Shown: in pieces, positions 37,455-46,720 of the stretch
Position numbering within the stretch: position 1 is the first letter of the stretch
Layout of the letters: each line of letters starts with the position of its first letter
Source of the DNA: Gnetum montanum
Lineage: Eukaryota > Streptophyta > Gnetopsida > Gnetales > Gnetaceae
Direction: 5' to 3'
DNA: 49,275 nucleotides
Assembly (NCBI GenBank): GCA_015680685.1
Contig: MNCI01010083.1
Span: 1-49,275, forward strand
The notes under the pieces: generated by a model
What the model was told of the DNA's origin: nothing
The model's input: only the letters and a program-made list of their open reading frames with translations
Database searches by the model: none
Made by a program: the position numbers and the translations under genes

Positions 37455-37802
37455 NNNNNNNNNNNNNNNNNNNNNNNNNNNNNNNNNNNNNNNNNNNNNN
37501 NNNNNNNNNNNNNNNNNNNNNNNNNNNNNNNNNNNNNNNNNNNNNNNNNNNNNNNNNNNNNNNNNNNNNNNNNNNNNNNNNNNNNNNNNNNNNNNNNNNN
37601 NNNNNNNNNNNNNNNNNNNNNNNNNNNNNNNNNNNNNNNNNNNNNNNNNNNNNNNNNNNNNNNNNNNNNNNNNNNNNNNNNNNNNNNNNNNNNNNNNNNN
37701 NNNNNNNNNNNNNNNNNNNNNNNNNNNNNNNNNNNNNNNNNNNNNNNNNNNNNNNNNNNNNNNNNNNNNNNNNNNNNNNNNNNNNNNNNNNNNNNNNNNN
37801 NN
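37455..37802. other. Assembly gap (348 N)
   Basis: Unsequenced. It follows a tandem array, a common place for assembly failure. Apparent open frames across it are meaningless. Confidence 1.
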
Positions 37803-37838
37803 CAACTGATAGAGCCAACAATAAAAACTAAGCATCTA

Positions 37839-38780
37839 GGAGGGGCTTGGTCCCCAAACTCATCCACATCATCCAGTCCCGCTCCACTGGGGCCATCATC
37901 ATCATCATCATGTCCCTTAAAAAAATAGAAAGTACAAAAAAAAAACTAATTAGTAAATAAAAAAAAGCATTAATTGGAAAACATAAAACCCAAAACACAT
38001 AAAGCACATAAAATCTTTGTCCTCGAGTTAAGATGATAAATTGACATCATACCCAACTTACCACTTAAAACACAAATAACATTTACGTCCTGACATCATG
38101 ATGGTAAACTGACACCACACTTAGTCTTGGAATTATGAATTAAAACTGATACAAACCCATATTTCAAACACAAAATAATTCCCCAGTGGACAAGATATTA
38201 TAATAATCATAGTAGAGATACTTGAATGCATATAAACATGTAAATTATTCATAAGACAACACTTTACGCTAACACTTAAGTGCACACTTGACACACTGGA
38301 CACTTAGAAGAAATTTATACTTAGTTTTCACACACCCTCATAAGCACGGGACCTGGTTAGCAGAGGTCTATATTAATTTGATTAACCAAAGATGTTAGGC
38401 TCCTGATTTTACCAAGACCTCCATAATAGCTAGTTTGCCATTTGTATCTAAACAAATTAATATGGGTTTTATACCTCATTCTATAGTTCGGATATTCTTC
38501 AAGGAAATTTTTTCTTTTGTATATGTTCTAAGCTTTCTATTGAGTATTTTTTAGTTAAAAAACTATGCTGCACTTTTCTTTTTAATAACTACAATTAAAA
38601 TGTTAATCATAAAGAATAAAAACTTCCTTTCAGAAACTCATATGTTGTTAAATGAAAAAGATGAAAAATGTGAATTTTTGTTTCATCTCCTAATGACTTT
38701 TTGACTTAACAAAATTTGTTCGATCTAAATTACAAATATTTTATAAAATGCTTTGGGGAGGGGCTTGGTCCCCAAACTCA
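37839..38780 (+). repeat. 24-bp exact direct repeat bounding about 0.9 kb
   Basis: A 24-base word starting GGAGGGGCTTGG and ending CCCCAAACTCA occurs at 37839-37862 and 38757-38780, 918 bases apart. The interior is AT-rich without a gene. This could be an insertion flanked by a duplicated target or repeat, but no terminal structure is visible. Confidence 0.5.
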
Positions 38781-38993
38781 CCTCACCTACAATGATTGAA
38801 AACCTTTCAGACACTAAAAAAAATCAGCACTAGTCATGATGAAGGAGAAAGTAGAAACAGAGCACCATGAGCTTGCATAAGGCCATTGGCCATGTGCTTG
38901 TGGGAATCGTTGCTTTATAAGCAAACAGATTTTTAATATAGTTGAACAAGCATCCATCCGTCATCATGTTCATGACTCATGACCCACGAAGAT

Positions 38994-39077
38994 GACCCTG
39001 TTTTGTCTTTTTTTCAGCAGAAATATGGAAAAAAAGACCCTGTTTTGTCTTTTTTTCAGCAGAAATATGGAAAAAAA
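38994..39077 (+). repeat. Perfect 42-bp tandem duplication
   Basis: Two identical 42-base units (starting GACCCTGTTTTGTC and ending in seven A) abut at 39035/39036 without an N. This may be real or an assembly join. Confidence 0.85.
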
Positions 39078-39116
39078 GAGCAAAAAACCAGCAATGAACA
39101 ATAAACGCGCGTGAAT

Positions 39117-39254
39117 GCGTGAGTCATGGCGGAACCTTTGACGCTCCCAAAGGTAGGCGAATCAATGCAAATGAAACGCTTTCCTCGCACTCCGCGTCAA
39201 AAACTCGATTTCCGTATGACCCATACTTGCCCCTTCCGCCTTCGGTTACCATAG
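39117..39254 (+). other. Possible captured gene 5' fragment
   Basis: GC- and CpG-richer patch. GCGTGAGTCATGGCGGAACC gives a good plant start (ATGGCG) with 9 codons (MAEPLTLPK) before AAAG/GTAGGC, a weak donor. Read unspliced, the frame runs 42 codons to TAG. The promoter-like word TGAGTCA overlaps the ATG. No family is recognised. It may be chance or a transduced exon. Confidence 0.2.
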
Positions 39255-39408
39255 TGTTTGGTTTATTTATTCGTATTCCCTGGTTTTCTGTTATCCATCT
39301 CATGCCGCCGCCACGAATCGTGATTGCTTGCTTGCCACTTAACAATGAAATGAAATTTTTTGTATGATTCAGAACAGGAGAAGATGGAATGCCACATTTA
39401 GCTCTTTG

Positions 39409-39480
39409 TTCCCCAATAGCTCAGTGGTAGTAGAGCAGTCCGCTGAAAACCGATTTTAGTTGTAGGGGTCCGTTAATCAA
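39409..39480 (+). pseudogene. Organellar-type tRNA pseudogene (trnN-like)
   Basis: TCCCCAATAGCTCAGTGGTA then AGAGCAGTCCGCTGAAAACC and GATT...GTAGG. This resembles, from memory, plastid trnN-GUU (CTCAGTGGTAGAGC, GCTGTTAACCGATT, GTAGG), with a 3-base insertion in the D arm and a broken T arm. The anticodon position reads GAA rather than GTT, so tRNA-Phe type is an alternative. Not functional as it stands. Confidence 0.4.
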
Positions 39481-39633
39481 GGCGTTAGATCGTGTCGCTT
39501 CGACCAGAAACCAAGGCGCCACCCAATTACGGCTACCAGTAGCTAATACGCATAGGTAAGATTTGGAGCTCGTAGGCGCCCCGCTGCATCCCCCGGCCCC
39601 CGACCATGGAGGATTTTGGTGATAAGTAATCAA

Positions 39634-39990
39634 TCACAATAAGCGATAGGTCTGGGTCTTTGTGCTTGTATTGGTGCATACGATATAGTACCGATTTGAT
39701 ACAAACGGTATATGTTTGCGGTAAGAACTCCCAAGAAAGAGTTCAGCGGGCGCAACACGTTTCGATTCATTAAATGACAATTTGCCATTTCCACAGAAAT
39801 GCCATTCTTTTAGCTCTTCGTTGGACAAGTCTGGATGTCCAACGAATGGGATCACACCACAAGTTGCATCTAATAGTCGGGTATGCGCAAGTAATCCAGA
39901 GTGACATCTAACTGGACTTAACTGTCTCGATTCGTTAGACGGTATAGCTAATTTATGAAATCGAACAGTTAAGACTACATCGTCAGACAC
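39634..39990 (-). CDS. 118-codon open frame in an organelle-like patch, unknown
   Basis: Open from ATG at 39990 to a stop ending at 39634, with balanced amino-acid use (segments LAIPSNESRQLSPVRCHSGL, GVIPFVGHPDLSNEELKEWH, APAELFLGSSYRKHIPF) unlike the noise frames around it. Local GC is higher than neighbouring AT-rich DNA. It lies beside the trnN-like pseudogene, so a transferred organelle segment is possible. No family is recognised. It may be a former organelle reading frame, a gene fragment or chance. Confidence 0.3.
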   Translation of the reverse strand: MSDDVVLTVRFHKLAIPSNESRQLSPVRCHSGLLAHTRLLDATCGVIPFVGHPDLSNEELKEWHFCGNGKLSFNESKRVAPAELFLGSSYRKHIPFVSNRYYIVCTNTSTKTQTYRLL

Positions 39991-40008
39991 ACACGCAAGT
40001 AATCCAGC

Positions 40009-40639
40009 ATGAATCTAATTGCTCAAGTTGTAACAGCGCCTCATGAATCGAGAAAATACCATCATACCAACTTGAGGCATGAGACGCTAATCCAAATTGC
40101 AAAGCTGAGTGTCAACAACAATACCACCGCTCAGGCCGCCCAAATTAGAGGCCTAAGTCATGCTAAGTTTGGTTCAATAGCCCACGCTGCCAAGTTGAAA
40201 CCTAACTCACGCCGACAGAGTTTTACAACACTCAGGCTTTACAGCCCAAACCAAAAAACTCACGCTGCAACAGAAATGAGGGCAACAACTCATGCTCATG
40301 TGGCACACAAGACCGCAACAACTTGAGATGAATAAAAATAATTCATAATAGTGCCGTAAGGCCCAAATCAAGTTATGCCCATCAACATTGACGCCCACAT
40401 TTGCTATTCACGCCAAATGCTAAGAGATACTCACTCTGCAACTTAGGGGTATTGTGCTAAAATACACTAAGTATGGTGCTAAAATACACTCACCCAGTAA
40501 ACAAAAATGATTCACACTGTGAGTATGGGTATAAACACTCATGCTGCACATTCGAAACCCATGCTGCATACTGAAATCAGACACGGGAGGCCAAAGAGAC
40601 CAAAGAATATTCACTCACGCAACCAAAGAGACCAAAGAA
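40009..40639. other. Retroelement-like spacer with scattered CACGCTG words
   Basis: No gene. Words such as CTCACGCTGCAA, CCACGCTGCC and CTCACGCAACC recur, linking this stretch to the neighbouring array and to the leader of the large element. A 105-codon frame (40009-40326) is not supported as coding. Confidence 0.35.
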
Positions 40640-41275
40640 TATTCACTCACGTAGATTTTGGCCTTTTACTCACGCTACCTATTGTCCTGTATTCACTCAC
40701 GCTAATTTTGGCCCTTTACTCACGCTGCCTATTCCCCTGTATTCACTCACACTGATTTTGGCCCTTTACTCATGCTCCTTATGATCCTGTATTCACTCAC
40801 GCTGATTTTGGCCTTTTACTCACGTTGCCTATTGTCCTCTATTCACTCACGTTGATTTTGGCCTTTTACTTACACTGCCTATGGTCCTGTATTCACTCAT
40901 GTGGATTTTGGCCTTTTACTCACGCTGCCTATGGTCCTGTATTCATATGGATTTTGGCCTTTTACTCACGCTGCCTATTGTCCTCTATTCACTCACGTTG
41001 ATTTTGGCCTTTTACTTACGCTGCCTATGGTCCTGTATTCACTCATGTGGATTTTGGCCTTTTACTCACACTGCCTATGGTCCTGTATTCATATAGATTT
41101 TGGCCTTTTACTCACGCTGCCTATTGTCCTGTATTCACTCACGCTGATTTTGGCCCTTTACTCATGCTGCTTATTGTCCTGTATTCACTCACACTAATTT
41201 TGGCCTTTTATTCACATTGCCTATTATCCTATATTCACTCACGCTGATTTTGGCCCTTTATTCATGCAGATAAAC
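40640..41275 (+). repeat. 50-bp tandem array, about 12-13 units
   Basis: The unit starts ATTCACTCACGCTGATTTTG, continues GCCTTTTACTCACGCTGCCT and ends ATTGTCCTGT. Each unit holds two CTCACGCTG words about 27 bases apart. Two units are shortened by about 7 bases (ATTCATATGG, ATTCATATAG). Long frames through it (for example 40901-41197) are products of the repeat. Confidence 0.9.
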
Positions 41276-41606
41276 TCACGCTGATGTTGGGGCAGGCGCT
41301 CACGCTAATGCTTGCTCCTGTACTCATGCTAACCCTGATCTTAGCACCACATTCACACTGATCTTTGACTCATGTACTCATGCTGGATGAGGCCCTGTAT
41401 GCACAATGAGGATAATTCCACCTATGAACTCACATTGATTGAGGCAAGAAACGTCCACGATCTCAAAATTAGGCATTCAAACCCTCATTTACAGGCCCTA
41501 GAAATGCAACTAACTCTAGAGATGCAAACCCTACAAATCACAAAAAGAAAATTGTAGAAATGTGGCCCTCCCCAAAACCGTAAAAATAAAATGTACACAA
41601 AAATAT

Positions 41607-41657
41607 GGCTTTTGTTATCATGCATGCTACCTGTGGATACGCATCATGTACACTCAT
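41607..41657 (+). repeat. 50-bp repeat at the inner edge, left copy
   Basis: The run GGCTTTTGTTATCATGCATG, continuing GATACGCATCATGTA, recurs at 44456-44506 in the same orientation. The two copies bracket the minus-strand pol block, and the right copy abuts the 3' LTR. Confidence 0.85.
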
Positions 41658-41774
41658 AAATCAAAATGATCAAAAGATTGTGTTATCCATAAAGATTTAA
41701 TCTAGTTTGCGTGTTCATTCCTCCTCCATCGAGTCAAGGTCAACAATGCATGAGTCATTGTTTTGACTTTCATC

Positions 41775-43320
41775 AAGGAGTCCGGAGAGTGTGACATTAA
41801 CTTGGTTATAGAAGAGATAATGTTGCCACTTCTTTAAAGGGCAAGGCATGACCTCTCCACGTCATTGTAACGTTGTTTGTAGGCTACTAATGCATGGCTC
41901 AAGTAGTAAACTAGGATTTTGGTTCCATCTTCATGTTTCTAACAAAGCATAGACACGATGGATGAATCAGATGTTGTAAGGTAGATGTAAAATGGTTTAT
42001 TGTTCTGTGGTGGATGAATTGTCGGTAGTTGAGCTAGTGTCGTTTTGATATTCTCAAAGGCTTATTGGCACTGTGGAGTCCATTCAAAATGGATATTCTT
42101 GCGCAATAAGTGTTGTATAGGCCTCAACCTGTCCGTGAGTTTTTCAATGAAACGTTTGATAAACTGTAATCTACCTTGTAGACCGCAAAGTTCAATAAGG
42201 TTGCTAGGTGGTTTCAGATTTGTTATTACCTTAACCTTATCCAGATCTACTCGTATCCCTCTCTTAGATATGACGAATCCAAGCATTTTGCCTATTTTGA
42301 CCCCAAAGGCACATTTCTTCGGGTTGAGTCTAAGCTCATATTTTAGACAACGTTTCAGTACCAAGTCTAGATCTTGTACATGTTGCTTAGTTGTTTTTGA
42401 TTTGACCACAATGTCATCCACATAGTCATTGAGTGCGTTAAACATGTAATCACTAAAGATGAATGTCATCTCTCATTGATATGTAGCCTTGACGTTCTTA
42501 AGATCAAATGGCATCATTGTATAATAAAATGTACCCCATGATGTCATAAAAGTTGTCCTAAGTTGATGTTTGGGGTTAATCCTAATCTGGTTGTATCCTG
42601 AAAAGCCGTCCATAAAGGATAACAATGCATGTCTACCAGTTGAATCAACAAGTTGATCGATGCTAGGTAGCGGGAAGTCATCTTTTATGGTTGCAACATT
42701 GATGTCACGGAAATCAATACATAGACAAATGATCCCGTTCTTCTTTGGGACTATAACCATGTTGGATACCTAATCAATGTAGTTCATAGCTTGAATGAAA
42801 CCAGCTTGATAAAGTTTCGTGATCTCATTACAAACTGCCAACACTACTTCAGGCTTGACCTTGCATGCTTTTTGTTTCACTCGTCTTAGTTTTGGATCAA
42901 GTATAATGTTATGCTAGATTATTCGAGGGTCGAGCCGAAGCATGTCAGTGTAAGACCAAGCGAATGCTTTCATGTTGTCTTTTAGCACTTGAGCTATGTC
43001 ACTGGCGAGTTGTGGATTTAACAAAGCAATTAGTTTTAAAATTTTAACCTCACCATCTAACATAGTTATGGGAACTTCAGCTAGGGGATCTTCGGTGATG
43101 TTATCGACATCTAAGTCTAGAGATTTTGTCATTCTTTTAAAGGAATCTAATGTTTCTTGGGTTGATCCCACTAAATTACCATATGTTGGGGAGTCTAAAT
43201 CAATGGATTCTAGATTGATTTCTCATTTAATTGCTCCATGTGGTCCATTGATAGACAACAGTATGAAGAGTTGCTTACTATCCATGTGTTTTTTCTTACC
43301 AATGAAATAGGGAGCTATGT
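41775..43320 (-). pseudogene. Gypsy reverse transcriptase and RNase H block, Tat-like
   Basis: One minus-strand frame with stops. It starts IAPYFIGKKKHMDSK and LESIDLDSPTYGN, then DNMKAFAWSYTDMLRLDPR (family AWxxxDMPGLDP), then KLYQAGFIQAMNYI, stop, VSNMVIVPKKNG, CIDFRDINVAT, HALLSFMDGFSGYNQIR, WGTFYYTMMPFDLKN and ATYQ. After a stop come YVDDIVVKS, the RT catalytic centre, LRLNPKKCAFGV, FEWTPQCQ, and RNase H-like FYIYLTTSDSSI and ILVYYLSHALVAYKQRYNDV. RT copies RNA into cDNA and RNase H removes the RNA. Stops at the QR positions (ATYQ-R in the family, here TGA) indicate substitutions. Integrase does not follow. Orientation is opposite to gag and to the LTRs. Confidence 0.85.
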
Positions 43321-43421
43321 CAACAAGGGTGAGGTTTCTTTTTTCTTAAGAAATTGATTTTACATTTAAAATGTAACTCATGGTACGTCAAGGGTAGTTT
43401 ACCGTCATGCTTGAACGTATG

Positions 43422-43659
43422 ACAGTTTAAGGCCGTACCAAGCTGGGGGTGGTAGTTTAAGGCCATACCGGGCCATGTGTGGCAGTTTAAGGTTGTACTA
43501 GGCCATGTGTGGCAGTTTAAGGCCATACTAGGCCATGTGTGGTAGTTTAAGGCCGTACTGGACCATGTGTGGCAGTTTAAGGCCATACCGGTCCATGAGT
43601 GGCAGTTTAAGGCCGTATCGGGCCATGTGTGGCAGTTTAAGACCATACCGGGCCATGCA
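43422..43659 (-). repeat. 30-bp array, eight units, encoding a 10-residue repeat
   Basis: Plus-strand unit GGCAGTTTAAGGCCGTACCG plus GGCCATGTGT. Because 30 is a multiple of 3, the minus strand has a 122-codon open frame (43320-43688) repeating LNCHTWP with two or three variable residues. It lies just upstream of the pol block in pol orientation, in a different frame. Coding use is unproven. Confidence 0.85.
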
Positions 43660-43689
43660 TAATTTAAACATTTCATATCTATTGTCAAT

Positions 43690-44455
43690 TTGTTTTATTT
43701 TATCTTTTAGATACCCGGGCCATACATATATTTTTGCAAAAGGAAGATATTTAAACATGCATAAGAAATTATTTACCGTGGAAGCATATTAATAACACAA
43801 AGTGAAAATGAGCTAGGATAGTGAAAATGATGGTAGTGAACGTGAGTGAGCTAGGACAGTGATGCCCAAGGAGACGTGCAACGTGAGAGAGATGGGGAGA
43901 CAGGAGAAATGGAAATGTAGGAAAGGGAAGAAGCAGGGAAGCCTAGAATTCGTAGAGAAAGAGGAAAAACAACTTCAGCGTCTCCCACGACCGAGGGTTT
44001 CATCATGGATGGGAACCCCTCGCAAGTTAGTTGCCTCCCTCTATTTTTGTTTGCCATTTCTGTTTTCATTGTTTTCGTTGCAGGGATGGGATGCAGCGTG
44101 AGTCATTAGAGTCGTGGGTTTTGGTATGTCTAGATAATTTCTTTGGCTGTTTTGATTTTTTTATTGTGTCCCATTGTGTTCTGTTTGAATCTGGCATTTG
44201 GAGCTCTTAGTTTAGGTTGCCCTACCCAGCTTGAGTTGGCCTTCTCCAACGTGAGTTCTTACCTTCATCACACGTGGCTCATTTGGCATGGGTTTTTAGT
44301 GGGATTGTTTCAACGTGAGCGGCTTTTGTGTTGTGTTTCTTTTGGCATGATGGTTGGAGTGGCTTCTAGCATGATTTAATTTTCTTAAAGTGAGTAGCTA
44401 ATTTCCAAATTGTGTTATCCCTGATGCTCGTAGGCACCCCCGCTGCATCATGAGC
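43690..44455. other. Unassigned segment between pol block and 3' LTR
   Basis: No domain. It has several CAACGTGAG or GCAGCGTGAG words (near 43879, 44094, 44248 and 44312), the complement of the CTCACGTTG array word. An 80-codon plus frame (43859-44101) is K/E/R-rich but unrecognised. A GTTAGT...TTGCAG intron-like span (about 44025-44083) is visible but unsupported. Confidence 0.3.
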
Positions 44456-44506
44456 GGCTTTTGTTATCATGCATGCTACCTATGGATACGCATCATGTAT
44501 GCTCGT
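44456..44506 (+). repeat. 50-bp repeat at the inner edge, right copy
   Basis: Partner of 41607-41657. It ends where similarity between the two LTRs begins. Confidence 0.85.
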
Positions 44507-44507
44507 A

Positions 44508-46059
44508 GGCCCATAGGCGACTGCACCAGCTTTCAGCATTCATAATCAAAAGTTTCGGGCTCAAAATGCTTGGTTTTGGCTAAGTATACTTTGGTTACAT
44601 TTTCTTACGTTGCACAGCGTAAGGCTCAACGTCACCAACTTTTGGAGCCCCAAAATTGAGCCAAAACAGGCCAAAATTTAGCACACAGAACCCACATGAC
44701 CCATGGCATGCAAATCCACTTTGAAAATGGGTCTCATAGGTCAAAAATGGGTTCAAAATGCACTGTTTTCAGGTCATTCACTGTTAGTCACGATGACATG
44801 CTTCTAGCAGCGTAAGGATCAGCGTCATCAACCAAAATAGGACCAAAATGACATCCAAATCAGCCCAGATTTGGCACACAGAACCCTCATGACCCATGGC
44901 ATGCAGATCCACTTTGAAAATGGGTCTCATTGGTCAAAATGGGCTCAAAATGCATCATAAACATTGGACACGTTGATGGTCACGCTGACACCCTAGGACG
45001 ATGGTCAGGTTGATACCCTGGGACGATGGTCACGTTGACACCCTGAGACGATGGTCATGCTGACACCCTGAGACGATGGTCACGCTGACACCCTGGGACG
45101 ATGGTTACACTAACACCCTAGGACGATGGTCACATTGACACCCTGGGACGATGGTCATGTTGACACCCTGGGGTGATGGTCATGTTGACAGCCTGGGACA
45201 CTGGACGCCAGACGCTGATGCCAACATAGATCTGCAAATCTGAAGGCTAGACATCTAGATCCACTCTTGTACTTTAACATTCTTTATACATTTTGCATTT
45301 TTCAGCGTATCAAGCTCTTACCCTATGGATTACACACATCAGCGTAAGAGCTCTTGGTCACGCTGCACACTGTACATTGTAACATTTTTTGTATCCAGTC
45401 AATGCACACACCTGTCACTTGATCCAAATTTTTCTCAGCCCGCAGCCACTAATCTTCTCCCAGATCTAAATCTTGCACCTAAAATCCTATAAATCTCATA
45501 TTTTTCCACTAGATCAAGGTTCAAAAAATCTGAATCTCACACACTTAAGAAATCTGGGCATCAATCTCATATGTGGGGCTTCTTATAGACTTGGATGCCG
45601 TACACCTGAAATCCAAAACCTGCATCTTCCCAGCATCCGTTCTCATCCATTGGGGCTAAACGTCTACCTTCTGACCACTCCGTAACTACGTTTTGACCAG
45701 TGCACATTTTAATTGTTTATCAATACAAACAGTTTGCATTGTTGCCCAGATTCTTACAGTTTACATTATTATTCCTGTTCACATTTTTTCCTATTCTCAT
45801 TATTTATCATTTAAATAGTTTACATTCATTTTCATTCATTTACGTTCAATTTTGCATTTGTTTACGTATAACCCCAACGCATTGCAATTGCGTACATTTG
45901 GGGAAGTCCTCGTTTGATCCGCATGTGGACCATTCAAGGCACTCTGCCTTCATTGATTTTTAGCTTGCCCTTAGGCAAAGGCAGGGTCTTCCTATTTCAT
46001 CTATAGATCTCTCGGTGTGCATTCATTCCAGCCTCTCATTGACGATTTTGGATGGTACA
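44508..46059 (+). repeat. 3' LTR of the large element
   Basis: Aligned with 30720-32339 and ends GGTACA. It has two 190-bp units (about 44560-44945) against three in the 5' LTR. No purine-rich tract lies directly upstream, so its left edge seems rearranged. Confidence 0.75.
44978..45202 (+). repeat. 25-bp tandem array, nine units, in the 3' LTR
   Basis: Same unit as 31383-31482 (GGTCACGCTGACACCCT plus GGGACGAT) with variants CATGCTG, CACGTTG, CACATTG and CACTAAC. Confidence 0.85.
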
Positions 46060-46109
46060 GGGATAATGTAGATTGATCATGAAAAATTTGATTTATGAAA
46101 AACCAAATT

Positions 46110-46720
46110 CACAATGTAAGTTTTTGATGCTAAAAGTGTAGGTAATTTTGATACTATGGTGGCATTACCTAGCATTACTTGGATGAAACTTGCCATTTTG
46201 GACCTCGAAAACCTACAAGAAGTATTAAAACTAATGTTTAACCTTTAGGGCATGGCTAGTGTCAATTACTAGAAGTTTATAGATGCTAAAAAGCATTATG
46301 GAGATGGTGTTTTTGAGGGTATTTTGTCAATGATGTTGGACACTAACATTGATTCTAGCTTCAACATTACTAGAGCATCAGTGAGACTTTTAACCCTGAT
46401 TTTGACCTCCATGAGTGATTATGAATACTAAAATTAATGCCTATGATCATTGGGGTGATTAAGGTTGAACATTGAAAGCTTTTTTAGGCACAAAAAAATT
46501 GTAAAGATGATGATTGTATGAGCATTTGTGTAGGTGATGCTAACATTTCATTAGCATCACCCAACGTTACCTAGGTAATACACCTGTTTTTGACTCTTTA
46601 AAAGCTATTCAAAGTGCTAAAACTAATGTCTATCATCTAGGGATGATTACTGGATATCATTTAAAACCTATAAAATCCCAAAATGTTGTTTGTGATGGTG
46701 TTTTTTATGATGTTTTTTCT
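46110..46720 (+). repeat. About 200-bp repeat family, right flank of the large element
   Basis: The module AAAACTAATGT or AAAATTAATGC, followed by (C/T)ATCATCT or similar, recurs near 46225, 46430 and 46622 (spacing about 200 bp). ACATTACCTAG or ATTACCTAGC recurs too. Diverged relatives lie at 30305-30590, so the large element probably inserted into this repeat. Confidence 0.4.

Larger units (their letters stand above)
30720..46059 (+). mobile_element. Large Tat/Ogre-like Ty3/gypsy retrotransposon, rearranged
   Basis: Direct LTRs at 30720-32339 and 44508-46059 flank a plus-strand leader with primer-binding site, a long gag-protease frame (34130-37171), tandem arrays, a 348-base N gap, and a pol block (RT and RNase H) that lies on the minus strand. 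Integrase is not visible. Gag zinc-finger form (CEYHQ...GH.T.YC), protease surroundings (VDDEAAMNVVP) and RT motifs (HALLSFMDGFSGYNQ) resemble the Tat clade. Both coding blocks carry many stops but few shifts. LTRs align well but differ in the copy number of internal repeats. Inactive. The left start is approximate, because the right LTR may have lost its first part. Confidence 0.75.

Noticed and set aside
37402-37928. Open frames across the N gap
   Set aside because: They consist of unknown bases.
40881-41247. Three overlapping frames encoding repeated DFGLLLTLP-type residues
   Set aside because: Direct translation of the 50-bp array in different frames.
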